From: Methylotenera sp. L2L1
GTDB taxonomy: Bacteria; Pseudomonadota; Gammaproteobacteria; Burkholderiales; Methylophilaceae
NCBI RefSeq assembly: GCF_000744605.1
Contig: NZ_JQMG01000001.1
Coordinates: 744,001-808,000, forward strand
Length of the DNA stretch: 64,000 bases
Reading direction: 5' to 3'
Part shown: positions 39,920 to 48,776 of the stretch, piece after piece
How the letters are laid out: every line of letters starts with the position of its first letter
Position numbering within the stretch: the first letter of the stretch is position 1
Translations under genes and position numbers: made by a program
Notes under the pieces: model-generated
Database searches by the model: none
Seen by the model: only the letters and a program-made list of their open reading frames with translations
What the model was told of the DNA's origin: nothing

Positions 39920-41098
39920 ATGCATATCATTAAAAACTACGCTTTCACTCGCATTATTGCAAAATCTTCTTTAGCCATTGCTTTGGCTGTCGCCTCTTTC
40001 ACAAACTTGGCTCATGCTGGTGCAGCACAAATCGCACCGCCGCCAAATTTAGCGGTAAAAGCTTACTTACTTAAAGATTTCAATAATGGTCACGTCGTTG
40101 CACAGCACAATGCCAGCATGCGCGTAGAGCCAGCTTCACTGACGAAGATCATGACTGCCTATCTCGTATTTAAAGCAGTTAAAAATGGCCATCTGCAACT
40201 TAACCAAACCCTGCCAGTCAGCGAACATGCTTGGAAAACTGAAGGCTCAAAAATGTTTATTGAGCCAAATAAACCTGCAACTGTTGATGAGCTTATGCAC
40301 GGCATGATTATTGTTTCAGGCAATGATGCCTCTATTACATTAGCAGAAGGTATTGCAAGTACAGAGCAACAATTTGCACAGATGATGAACAAAGAAGCGC
40401 AACGTCTAGGCATGAAGAGCACGCACTACATGAATGCTACTGGCTTGCCAGACACGCAACACTACACCACGGCAGAAGACTTAGCGACGCTAGCCATCGC
40501 CCTGATTCGCGATTTTCCAGAAGAGTACAAACGCTTATACTCAGTTAAAGAATATACCTACAACAATATTAAACAAGCCAACCGTAACCGTCTTTTATGG
40601 TTAGACCCTAATGTGGATGGCATGAAAACCGGCCATACTGAATCTGCAGGTTATTGCTTAATTTCTACCGCAAAACGCGACAATACCCGCCATATTTCAG
40701 TCATTCTTGGCGCACCAACAGATACCGCGCGTGCCACAGAAAGCCAGAAACTATTGAACTACGGCTTTCAATTTTTTGATTCAACGTTAGTGTACAAACA
40801 AAGTCAGGCAGTGAGCAAACTTAAAGTTTGGAAAGGTGACGCAAACGAAATCACATCAACGGTTGCAAATGATCTTTACCTAACGTTGCCAAAGGGCGAG
40901 TACGCCAATGTTAAAGCCATCGTTTCAAGCACACAGCCACTCATCGCCCCCATCAAAAAAGGACAAGTGATTGGACAAGTTAAATTTGTATTAAATGGCA
41001 GAACGATCAGCGAGCGTGCATTAGTAGCAGACCGATCAGTTGCAGCAGCAGGCTTGTTTGGCCGCGCTTGGGATTCTATTAAATTAATGATGCAATAA
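39920..41098 (+). CDS. dacC: D-alanyl-D-alanine carboxypeptidase (PBP5/6 family)
   Basis: Trims the terminal D-Ala from peptidoglycan stem peptides in the periplasm. The signal peptide ends around residue 33 (LAHA). Active-site motifs: S73-LT-K76, SGN at 133-135 and KTG in DGMKTGHTESAGYC. A C-terminal beta domain and a membrane-tethering amphipathic end (FGRAWDSIKLMMQ) fit PBP5/6. dacA/dacC/dacD cannot be separated by eye, so the symbol is approximate. Confidence 0.93.
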   Translation: MHIIKNYAFTRIIAKSSLAIALAVASFTNLAHAGAAQIAPPPNLAVKAYLLKDFNNGHVVAQHNASMRVEPASLTKIMTAYLVFKAVKNGHLQLNQTLPVSEHAWKTEGSKMFIEPNKPATVDELMHGMIIVSGNDASITLAEGIASTEQQFAQMMNKEAQRLGMKSTHYMNATGLPDTQHYTTAEDLATLAIALIRDFPEEYKRLYSVKEYTYNNIKQANRNRLLWLDPNVDGMKTGHTESAGYCLISTAKRDNTRHISVILGAPTDTARATESQKLLNYGFQFFDSTLVYKQSQAVSKLKVWKGDANEITSTVANDLYLTLPKGEYANVKAIVSSTQPLIAPIKKGQVIGQVKFVLNGRTISERALVADRSVAAAGLFGRAWDSIKLMMQ

Positions 41099-41100
41099 GC

Positions 41101-41168
41101 TTAACTTAACCAAGTTAAATGGAACTAAAGATAAACTGAATCAAGATAAACGGAACTAAAAGATAAAC
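41101..41168. repeat. Inverted repeat and 16-17-bp direct repeat before the DUF493 gene
   Basis: TTAACTT/AAGTTAA (41101-41107 with 41112-41118) forms a small inverted repeat. GGAACTAAAGATAAAC (41121-41136) recurs with one inserted A at 41152-41168. No T-run follows, so a terminator is not claimed. Confidence 0.55.
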
Positions 41169-41177
41169 GCTATTAAG

Positions 41178-41459
41178 ATGACTGATATTGACCCGCAAGC
41201 AACACCGCCACTCATCGAGTTCCCTTGCCGATTTCCTATTAAAGTGATGGGTGAAACGCAAGAAATATTCTCGACGACAATCATTGGCTTGATTCAAACC
41301 ATTGTGCCAAGCTTTAATGCTGAGCACATCGAAATGCGCGCAAGTTCTAACGGTAAATATATCAGTCTGACGTGTTCTGTTGATGTAGCTTCACAAGCTC
41401 AGCTTGATGATGTTTACCGCTTATTAACATCACACCCTTTAGTGAAGTACACGCTTTAA
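41178..41459 (+). CDS. DUF493 (YbeD-like) protein
   Basis: A 93-residue protein with the DUF493/YbeD ACT-like pattern: IEFPCRFPIKVMG near the start and LDDVYRLLTSHPLVKYTL at the end. In E. coli ybeD lies between dacA and lipB, exactly the order seen here (dacC-DUF493-lipB-lipA). The molecular role is unknown; a regulatory link to lipoate metabolism has been suggested from gene context only. Confidence 0.92.
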   Translation: MTDIDPQATPPLIEFPCRFPIKVMGETQEIFSTTIIGLIQTIVPSFNAEHIEMRASSNGKYISLTCSVDVASQAQLDDVYRLLTSHPLVKYTL

Positions 41460-41477
41460 CATACTCATCCGCTTGTG

Positions 41478-42128
41478 ATGTTAAACAATATTATCGTTAG
41501 AAATTTAGGCACCACCTCATTTGAAGTAACATGTGAGGCAATGCAACAATTCACAGCTGCCAGAGTGGCTGATTCGGCCGATGAAATTTGGCTCACTGAA
41601 CACCCACCAGTTTACTCACTAGGGCTTAACCGTAAACAGGTAGCGCCACCTTCCCGTGATGACATTGTCGTCGTGAATACCGACCGTGGTGGGAAAATCA
41701 CCTATCACGGCCCTGGCCAAGTCATCCTTTACGTTTTATTAGACCTATCAAGACGCAATCTTAATATACGTAGTTTAGTCAGCTTGCTGGAAAATACAGT
41801 GATAGAATTACTGGCGCAATATGATGTAAGCGCAATAGCAAAAAAAGATGCGCCTGGCGTTTATGTAAGCTTAGCAAATTCACACGAAGCCAAAATAGCC
41901 TCATTAGGGTTACGTGTTAAAAATAATTGCTGCTATCACGGCTTGAGCCTTAATATAGACATGGATTTAAGCCCATTTAACGCGATTGACCCTTGTGGCT
42001 ACAAAGGGCTTGCAGTGACACAAACCAAAGACCTAGGCATTGATGCCAATATACAAACCATTGGTGAGCAACTTGTAGCAATGCTTACCAGCAAACTAGA
42101 GCATTTGCATGACGAACGTACCCCCTAA
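41478..42128 (+). CDS. lipB: Lipoyl(octanoyl) transferase
   Basis: Transfers octanoyl from acyl-carrier protein to lipoyl domains. The active-site pair is K139 (AKIASLGLR) and C173 (DPCGYKG), 34 residues apart as in E. coli Lip[17 protein letters not shown] is the substrate-binding segment. I prefer the ATG at 41478 over the GTG at 41475. The 216-residue product ends 20 bp inside lipA. Confidence 0.96.
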   Translation: MLNNIIVRNLGTTSFEVTCEAMQQFTAARVADSADEIWLTEHPPVYSLGLNRKQVAPPSRDDIVVVNTDRGGKITYHGPGQVILYVLLDLSRRNLNIRSLVSLLENTVIELLAQYDVSAIAKKDAPGVYVSLANSHEAKIASLGLRVKNNCCYHGLSLNIDMDLSPFNAIDPCGYKGLAVTQTKDLGIDANIQTIGEQLVAMLTSKLEHLHDERTP

Positions 42129-43077
42129 TAAAACGCCCACACCAAAAGTTGCTGGGGTAAAAGAAATTGACGCGGCAAAAACGTCGCGCATTCCAATTAA
42201 AATCATTCCGCAGCCAATTCAGCGTAAACCTGAGTGGATACGCATGAAAGCACCTGATGGCGCACGCTATCAGGAAATTAAGCGTGTACTGCGCGAGAAT
42301 AATCTACATACCGTTTGTGAAGAAGCCAGTTGCCCTAATATCGGCGAATGTTTCAGTAGCGGTACTGCCACTTTTATGATTTTGGGCGACATCTGTACAC
42401 GCCGCTGCCCATTTTGCGATGTAGCACACGGAAAACCTCTACCTCCAGATGTAAATGAGCCCGAAAATCTGGCAAGAACCATTGCACAGATGCGACTCAA
42501 TTATGTGGTCATTACCAGCGTGGATCGTGACGATTTACTAGATGGTGGTGCACAACATTTTGTCGATTGTATTAAAGCGGTGCGTGCGCATTCACCCAAT
42601 ATCAGAATTGAAATCTTAGTCCCAGATTTTCGTGGGCGTTTGGATGTGGCACTAGAGATTCTCCGTAAGGCACCGCCCGACGTGATGAACCATAATCTTG
42701 AAACTATCCCTAGACTATACAAACAAGCAAGACCCGGCTCAGACTATCAAAACTCATTAAACTTATTAAAAGTATTTAATGAAATGTATCCGCACATTCC
42801 AACTAAATCTGGCTTGATGTTAGGCTTGGGCGAAACTGACGAAGAAATTCTAGCCGTGATGCAAGATTTACGAGCACACCAAGTCAGCATGCTGACACTA
42901 GGACAATATCTACAGCCTAGCGTGCATCATTTACCAGTGATGCGCTATGTTGAACCTCAAATTTTTGAAACTTTAAAACAAAAAGCTGATGCAATGGGCT
43001 TTAATAATACGGCCAGCGGCCCCATGGTAAGAAGTAGCTATCATGCTGATGCACAGGCGCACCAAGTGATTACGTAA
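42109..43077 (+). CDS. lipA: Lipoyl synthase
   Basis: Radical-SAM enzyme that inserts two sulfurs into the octanoyl chain. Both iron-sulfur clusters are readable: the auxiliary set [12 protein letters not shown] and the radical-SAM set CTRRCPFC; the auxiliary-cluster serine lies in [11 protein letters not shown]. The start ATG at 42109 overlaps lipB. About 45 N-terminal residues before [11 protein letters not shown] are Pro/Lys-rich. Length is 322. Confidence 0.97.
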   Translation: MTNVPPNKTPTPKVAGVKEIDAAKTSRIPIKIIPQPIQRKPEWIRMKAPDGARYQEIKRVLRENNLHTVCEEASCPNIGECFSSGTATFMILGDICTRRCPFCDVAHGKPLPPDVNEPENLARTIAQMRLNYVVITSVDRDDLLDGGAQHFVDCIKAVRAHSPNIRIEILVPDFRGRLDVALEILRKAPPDVMNHNLETIPRLYKQARPGSDYQNSLNLLKVFNEMYPHIPTKSGLMLGLGETDEEILAVMQDLRAHQVSMLTLGQYLQPSVHHLPVMRYVEPQIFETLKQKADAMGFNNTASGPMVRSSYHADAQAHQVIT

Positions 43078-43141
43078 ATCGCACTGTGTTGGCAATAGCG
43101 ATTACTCTAAATAACCGCATTAAAGTTCAAAAAAGGAAAAT

Positions 43142-44452
43142 ATGGTTCCGCATTTAACAACAGCTCTCAATGGCCCACTGTTATCTCTAGAAAAAAGCAT
43201 GCTGGATGCCATGCCAAAGATTGAGCATTGGTTTCGTACACAATGGTTAGAGCATGCCGCGCCATTCTATGCCTCAGTTGATTTACGTAATGCTGGTTTT
43301 AAATTAGCCCCTGTCGATACCAACTTATTTCCCGGTGGTTTTAACAACCTAAATCCTGACTTTTTACATTTAAGCGTACAGGCAGCAATGGTGGCGGTTG
43401 AAAAAATCTGTCCAGAAGCTAGCCGCTTACTGATTATTCCTGAGAATCACACGCGCAATACTTATTACCTGCGCAACGTAGTTGAGTTGGCGAACATCTT
43501 AAAACAAGCCGGCATGGAGGTAAGAATCGGTTCAATTTCTCCAGAAATCACCGAGCCTACTTTGCTAGAAACACATGATGGCCAGCCACTATTATTAGAG
43601 CCTGTGGTGCGCCAAGGCAACCGCCTCAGTCTTCCTGCATCTAAACTAGGTGATACTAACCTGAGTGCATTTGATAGCTGTGCAATCTTGCTTAATAATG
43701 ATTTATCTGGCGGCATCCCTGATATTCTTAAAGATTTAGAACAAGACTTGATTCCACCGCTATACGCAGGCTGGAGCACACGCAGAAAATCACAACATTT
43801 TTCTGCTTACAATCGAGTGGCAAAAGAATTCTCTACCTTACTTGGTATAGATGAGTGGTTGCTCAATCCATATTTCGAAACTTGCGGTGAAATTGACTTT
43901 AATGCGCGCACTGGTGAAGACTGCCTTGCCGCTAAAGTTGAATCGTTGCTTGAAAAAATTAGAATCAAATACGCCGAGTATGGTGTGTCTCAAGAGCCGT
44001 TTGTGATTGTAAAAGCCAATGCTGGCACTTACGGCATGGGCATTATGACCGTGAAATCACCTGATGACGTACGTGGTTTAAATCGCAAGGCACGCAACAA
44101 AATGTCAGTGATTAAAGAAGGTTTGGAGGTCACTGAAGTGATTATTCAAGAGGGCGTCTACACGTTTGAGAGCATCAATGATGCGGTTGCCGAACCAGTA
44201 GTCTATATGATGGATCACTATGTGATTGGTGGCTTTTACCGAGTACATACTGGCAGAGGCATCGATGAAAACCTGAATGCACCAGGCTCTCAATTTGTAC
44301 CTTTAGCTTTTGAAAAGCCCTGTACATTACCGGACTGTGCTGGCGCACCGGATGCCACGCCTAACCGTTTTTACGCTTATGGTGTAGTCGCACGTTTAGC
44401 GTTACTGGCCGCTGCTATTGAGTTGCAAGAGCAAGACCCTCTTAATCAATAA
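43142..44452 (+). CDS. gshA: Glutamate-cysteine ligase, Thiobacillus ferrooxidans-type
   Basis: First step of glutathione synthesis, joining glutamate and cysteine. The 436-residue protein belongs to the gshA family first noted in T. ferrooxidans, which is unlike the E. coli GshA fold-family member in sequence. Visible signatures: FYASVDLRNAGFKLAPVDTNLFPGGFNNL, FVIVKANAGTYGMGIMTV and GGFYRVHTGRGIDENLNAPG. gshB starts 12 bp downstream, which supports the assignment. An AAGGAAAAT ribosome site precedes it. Confidence 0.92.
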   Translation: MVPHLTTALNGPLLSLEKSMLDAMPKIEHWFRTQWLEHAAPFYASVDLRNAGFKLAPVDTNLFPGGFNNLNPDFLHLSVQAAMVAVEKICPEASRLLIIPENHTRNTYYLRNVVELANILKQAGMEVRIGSISPEITEPTLLETHDGQPLLLEPVVRQGNRLSLPASKLGDTNLSAFDSCAILLNNDLSGGIPDILKDLEQDLIPPLYAGWSTRRKSQHFSAYNRVAKEFSTLLGIDEWLLNPYFETCGEIDFNARTGEDCLAAKVESLLEKIRIKYAEYGVSQEPFVIVKANAGTYGMGIMTVKSPDDVRGLNRKARNKMSVIKEGLEVTEVIIQEGVYTFESINDAVAEPVVYMMDHYVIGGFYRVHTGRGIDENLNAPGSQFVPLAFEKPCTLPDCAGAPDATPNRFYAYGVVARLALLAAAIELQEQDPLNQ

Positions 44453-44464
44453 AGTCATACGCAC

Positions 44465-45397
44465 ATGAAACTAGTATTTATTCTGGACCCACTTGAAAGC
44501 TTAAAAAGCTATAAAGATACTAGCCTCGCCATTATGCGAGAGGCTAGTCAGCGTGGCCACGAGCTATTCGTAAGCTTGCAACACGATCTTTTTCTGCGTG
44601 GTGAACAAGCCAGAATTAATGTGCAGAAGTTTGAGTTCTCTGGACAAAGCTACACCACTGCGGAAAAAACAGAGTTCGCTCCTAGTCAGTTTGATGCGAT
44701 TATCATGCGCAAAGACCCGCCTTTTGATAACGAGTATCTTTACAGCACCTATCTACTTGAAATAGCAGCTAAGCAGGGTGCACGCATATTTAACAACCCT
44801 GTCGCTATTCGTGGCTGGAATGAAAAACTCTCAGTCACTCGCTTTCCGCAATTTGCACCTGAGTTTCTGGTGACAGCAAATCAGCAGTCTATTCGTGATT
44901 TTTTAAAACAACATGCAGATATTGTGGTTAAACCTTTAGATGGCATGGGCGGTAGCAGTATTTTTAGGCTAACTTTGCAAGACCATAACATCAGCGTGAT
45001 TCTTGAAACAATTACCGAGTTTGGCACCCGCACTATCATGGCGCAGCGCTATCTACCAGCGATTGTGCATGGCGATAAGCGTATTATTGTGATTGATGGC
45101 GAACCACTGCCTTATTCACTCGCACGTATCCCGATGGCGGGAGAAACACGTGGAAACTTAGCCGCGGGAGGTACTGGTGTTGCTCAACCACTCACTGAGC
45201 GAGACCGTGATATAGCAATCACCGTAGGGAAAGTGCTGAAACAAGAAGGCTTATTTCTAGTGGGGCTAGATGTCATTGGTGAGCACCTGACTGAAATCAA
45301 CGTAACAAGCCCTACAGGAATGGTCGAGATTGCCAATCAAACCGATTGCAATCCCGCTAGCCTCTTTATCACTGCCCTAGAGCAAAAACAGCATTAA
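44465..45397 (+). CDS. gshB: Glutathione synthetase
   Basis: ATP-grasp ligase adding glycine to gamma-glutamylcysteine. It has an N-terminal MKLVFILDPLESLKSYKDTSLAIMREA, the substrate segment IMRKDPPFDNEYLYSTYLLE, and ATP-grasp motifs VVKPLDGMGGSSIFR, VGLDVIGEHLTEINVTSPTG. Length is 310 residues, standard. It follows gshA and precedes apbE by 3 bp. Confidence 0.97.
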   Translation: MKLVFILDPLESLKSYKDTSLAIMREASQRGHELFVSLQHDLFLRGEQARINVQKFEFSGQSYTTAEKTEFAPSQFDAIIMRKDPPFDNEYLYSTYLLEIAAKQGARIFNNPVAIRGWNEKLSVTRFPQFAPEFLVTANQQSIRDFLKQHADIVVKPLDGMGGSSIFRLTLQDHNISVILETITEFGTRTIMAQRYLPAIVHGDKRIIVIDGEPLPYSLARIPMAGETRGNLAAGGTGVAQPLTERDRDIAITVGKVLKQEGLFLVGLDVIGEHLTEINVTSPTGMVEIANQTDCNPASLFITALEQKQH

Positions 45398-45400
45398 TCA

Positions 45401-46504
45401 ATGCGTAAAGGATTGAGCACCGTATTGATTGTAGCCACATGCTGCATGGCAATATTAGGGTTCATTGCTTATAACAAACCACCGCTCTACCACAGCCAAA
45501 GCTATGTATTTGGCACACTGGTTGATATCAGTATTTATGGCGAACCAGAAGACCGAGCTAAGTCGCTTTCAAATACAATCATGCAAGATTTTCAACACCT
45601 GCATCATCAGTTACACGCATGGAAGCCGATTTCTGAAAACCAAGTCAGTGAACTAAGTGCGCTCAACTTAGCATTCGCTGCCCAAAGCAAGCCATTAAAT
45701 ATCAGCCCACTCATGGTAGAAATTCTGCAAGATGCAGCGCAACTATCAAAACAATCTAATGGCTTGTTCAACCCAACCATCGGTCATTTAATCAGCACAT
45801 GGGGGTTTCAAGCCGATGAGTTTGCCGCAACCAGTATCGATGATAAAAAAATTGCAGCATTCATTAAAGCTAACCCAAGCATGGATGATATTGTTGTTGC
45901 AAACAATACTACTTACAGTACAAATAGCAGCGTCAAACTTGATTTAGGTGGCTATGCAAAAGGTTATGCACTAGATAGAGCTGTAAGTTACTTACGCAAG
46001 CAACATGTTAAGCATGCGCTCATCAACATAGGTGGCAATATCATCGCGCTTGGCCAGCATGGAGATAAGCCGTGGCGAGTAGGGGTACAGCACCCGCGTA
46101 AACCCTCTGCGATTGCCACGCTTGATTTACTTGATGGCTGGGCAATAGGTACGTCTGGTGATTATCAACGTTATTTCATGCTAGATGGTAAACGCTATTG
46201 CCACATCATTGATCCGCGCACAGGCTACCCAGTACAACATACGCAAGCGGTGACCGTATTAATTCCTCCGCAAGCACCAAATCATCCACAAGCTGGCGTA
46301 GTGTCTGATGTTGCCTCAAAACCCATTTTTATTGAGCCTGCGGAAAGCAAAGCAAAAATCGCTAATGTGATGGGCATAAAATACTTTATGGTGATTGATC
46401 AATCATCTCAAGTCTTTGTCACCAAAGAAATGCAGAATAAACTAACTTGGCTTGATCAAGACTTTAAGAAGCATGTGCATGTTCAAACTACTACGCAACA
46501 TTAA
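45401..46504 (+). CDS. apbE: FAD:protein FMN transferase
   Basis: Transfers FMN from FAD onto Thr/Ser of periplasmic or membrane flavoproteins. A hydrophobic N-terminal signal or anchor (about residues 5-24) precedes the ApbE domain: FGTLVDISIYG, LDLGGYAKGYALDRA, INIGGNIIALG, GTSGDYQRYF and HIIDPRTGYPV. Length is 367. It begins 3 bp after gshB and overlaps the next gene by 26 bp. No FMN-accepting target protein (FMN_bind or NqrB/RnfD type) is recognisable in the window. Confidence 0.95.
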   Translation: MRKGLSTVLIVATCCMAILGFIAYNKPPLYHSQSYVFGTLVDISIYGEPEDRAKSLSNTIMQDFQHLHHQLHAWKPISENQVSELSALNLAFAAQSKPLNISPLMVEILQDAAQLSKQSNGLFNPTIGHLISTWGFQADEFAATSIDDKKIAAFIKANPSMDDIVVANNTTYSTNSSVKLDLGGYAKGYALDRAVSYLRKQHVKHALINIGGNIIALGQHGDKPWRVGVQHPRKPSAIATLDLLDGWAIGTSGDYQRYFMLDGKRYCHIIDPRTGYPVQHTQAVTVLIPPQAPNHPQAGVVSDVASKPIFIEPAESKAKIANVMGIKYFMVIDQSSQVFVTKEMQNKLTWLDQDFKKHVHVQTTTQH

Positions 46505-46877
46505 AGCTAAAACAAGTGCCATGCTCGTTGGTGATTGGCTCATATTGATTGCAAGCAGCGTATTGGTCATCGTTCTGTTTCAACACCTATGGTCACATGA
46601 GCACGCAACAACAGTCCAAATCCGCCTAGGTGATACCGTTTATGGCACCTACAGCCTTAATCAACAGCGTGATATCCATGTTAAAGGAACGCTAGGTACC
46701 TCCACCATCAGTATCATGAATGGCAAAGCCAGATTTTCTCAATCCCCATGCCATAATCAATACTGTGTGCACCAAGGCTGGCTATCACGATCAGGCCAAG
46801 CAGCTATTTGCCTACCAAACCAACTGAGTTTAGAACTAGTCGGCGAAACAAAACACTACGACTCACTCAACTATTAA
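46479..46877 (+). CDS. NusG-domain-II membrane protein
   Basis: A small protein with a single membrane segment (WLILIASSVLVIVLFQHLW) and a periplasmic NusG domain II-like beta domain. The latter includes a conserved cysteine region SPCHNQYCVHQGW and AAICLPNQLSLEL. The ATG at 46479, 7 nt after AAGAAG, gives 132 residues; earlier in-frame starts at 46452 and 46473 exist. The family typically sits beside ApbE and Gx transporter genes, as here. The function is unproven; a redox or flavin-related role is inferred from context. Confidence 0.88.
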   Translation: MFKLLRNIKAKTSAMLVGDWLILIASSVLVIVLFQHLWSHEHATTVQIRLGDTVYGTYSLNQQRDIHVKGTLGTSTISIMNGKARFSQSPCHNQYCVHQGWLSRSGQAAICLPNQLSLELVGETKHYDSLNY

Positions 46878-46943
46878 TATAAAAAATAATAGTATAAGAA
46901 TAGTAGTATACAAATAGCACAACAATCATAAATAAACGATTAC

Positions 46944-47495
46944 ATGCAGATTAACACTACCCTCGACGACCATCGCATCGCCAAACTTGCAGCATTTGCT
47001 ATTGCGTTACATATGTTGGAAGCGGTGATTCCATCCCCTTTACCAGGCGTTAAGCCAGGTATCGCAAACATTGTGACCTTATATGTACTATTTAAATATG
47101 GCTTTGCCAGCGCAGCTTGGGTAAGCATACTCCGTGTATTTGCCAGCAGCCTGCTGTTAGGGCAATTCCTATCACCGACCTTTATACTGAGCCTATCAGG
47201 TGTATTATTGAGCTTGGGGGTACTGTGGCTAAGTATGCACTTACCTAGAAAGTACTTTGGTACGGTATCATTAAGCATACTCGCCGCTTTTGCACACATT
47301 ACGGGACAATTGATTATTGTAAGGCTATGGCTGATTCCACATGCCAGCGTTGCTTATTTGATTCCGATTTTTGCACTAGCCGCATTATTTTTTGGGATAG
47401 TGAATGGACTGATTACACATCAATTACTTAATAATAGCTTGGAAAACAAAATTGATTCAAAGTCAGCAACTGCAACATCACTCATGACAAAGTAA
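46944..47495 (+). CDS. Gx transporter family protein (heptaprenyl diphosphate synthase component I-like)
   Basis: A 183-residue integral membrane protein with five to six hydrophobic segments. The signature HMLEAVIPSPLPGVKPGIANIVTLYVLFKYG is that of the Gx transporter family (also annotated as heptaprenyl diphosphate synthase component I, a name that is probably misleading). It resembles small ECF-type substrate-binding membrane proteins. Linked to apbE and the NusG_II gene, it may move a flavin or quinone precursor; that is inference only. Confidence 0.88.
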   Translation: MQINTTLDDHRIAKLAAFAIALHMLEAVIPSPLPGVKPGIANIVTLYVLFKYGFASAAWVSILRVFASSLLLGQFLSPTFILSLSGVLLSLGVLWLSMHLPRKYFGTVSLSILAAFAHITGQLIIVRLWLIPHASVAYLIPIFALAALFFGIVNGLITHQLLNNSLENKIDSKSATATSLMTK

Positions 47496-47496
47496 C

Positions 47497-48594
47497 ATGA
47501 TACTGAGCACCTTAAAATTACGTATTGCCCAAAACAAATCGCTGTTAATTGCAGCTTTTATTTCTTTGGCTTTACATACAGTACTGCTCAGTAATTACGC
47601 TATATCACTCCCTTCCGATATTGAAAATCTAACATCCATTAACGTACGTTTGGTAAAGACACTACCAGAGAAAAAACTAATCACACCAACCACCACACAA
47701 GTCCGCCCAAATGCAATTACACCGAAATCACCAGCTCCTAATAAAGTGGTGCCAACACCAAACTCCGAAGTGCCTGCGAGCCTATTAAGTACTGAAGCCA
47801 CCAATATCAATCAACTAGACTCTGATAATCCAACTAATACAGAAGCTATTAGCCCACCTCAAAGTGAAGATTTATTAGCAGAGAACACGATAGATAATAC
47901 AACGGCTACTGAAACTGCAAGTAGCACCAATACACACATAACAGCTGCTTATCAATACGTGCAAACCGAATTTGAAGTCACGCGTGGCGATGATTCAGGC
48001 GTGCTTGGTATTACCCAAATTACGTTCAACATGGACGTGCGTAGAAGCACCTATCAGTTAACCAGCATTACTGAGGCAAAAGGAGTCGCTTCACTCTTTC
48101 TAAGTACACTAGAACAATACAGCGAAGGTAATGTTGATGAAAAAGGCTTAAAGCCAAACTATTATGCTTATCAATATGGGAACAATAGTGACAAAAATCA
48201 ATATGCACAGCTGTCCTGGGCTGACGGTGTGATAGAAATGACCAGTAAAAAAGGCAAAAAATCAGAAGCACTACCTGAAGGTACTCAAGATTTTTTAAGC
48301 TTTATGTACCAGTTTATGTTTACGCCGCCATTAAACTCCATGCAGATCACCATGACCAATGGTAAATATTTACGCACTTACACCTATAGCTTTGAAGGTG
48401 AAGAGACCATTGCCACTAAACTAGGTGAGCTCAACACCTTACATTTATTAAAGAGTGGGGATAATCTGGAGAAAACAGAAATTTGGCTTGCGTTAGATTA
48501 CCAAAACATTCCGGTGAAAATACGCAAAACAGAAAAAGATGGTGGAGTAATCGAGCAAACGGTCACCGCTATTTCAACGATCCGTCCAGAGTAA
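47497..48594 (+). CDS. DUF3108 protein with N-terminal anchor and Pro/Thr-rich linker
   Basis: A 365-residue protein starting one base after the Gx transporter stop. The N-terminus has one membrane segment (about residues 15-32), then about 110 residues rich in Pro, Thr, Asn and Ser, then a DUF3108 domain from about residue 150 (YQYVQTEFEVTR, LSFMYQFMF, EIWLALDYQNIPVKIRKTEKDGG). The layout resembles a TonB-like periplasm-spanning linker carrying a soluble domain. It is a paralogue of the protein at 1744-2502. Function is unknown. Confidence 0.8.
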   Translation: MILSTLKLRIAQNKSLLIAAFISLALHTVLLSNYAISLPSDIENLTSINVRLVKTLPEKKLITPTTTQVRPNAITPKSPAPNKVVPTPNSEVPASLLSTEATNINQLDSDNPTNTEAISPPQSEDLLAENTIDNTTATETASSTNTHITAAYQYVQTEFEVTRGDDSGVLGITQITFNMDVRRSTYQLTSITEAKGVASLFLSTLEQYSEGNVDEKGLKPNYYAYQYGNNSDKNQYAQLSWADGVIEMTSKKGKKSEALPEGTQDFLSFMYQFMFTPPLNSMQITMTNGKYLRTYTYSFEGEETIATKLGELNTLHLLKSGDNLEKTEIWLALDYQNIPVKIRKTEKDGGVIEQTVTAISTIRPE

Positions 48595-48683
48595 GGCTTA
48601 TTGCTTAAATACCGCAGCTCATTTGCGTACGCAGCCTAAGTAAGCTAATCGCTAAATATCACCCGACAAAAACATAGTGCAAA

Positions 48684-48718
48684 TGCAAGAGCCATCATTT
48701 GTGGTAATGGCTCTTGCA
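48684..48718. terminator. 12-bp inverted repeat between the DUF3108 gene and pilY1 (possible terminator)
   Basis: GCAAGAGCCAT (48685-48695) and ATGGCTCTTGC (48707-48717), extended by one T:A pair, form a strong stem with an 11-nt loop between two convergent genes. Neither side has a good T-run, so it may be a rho-independent terminator of weak type or simply mRNA end protection. Confidence 0.5.
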
Positions 48719-48776
48719 AAAAATCAACTCATATCCTTAGCTGCAATATTAGATATTGATTCAGCAGCAATCTTGA

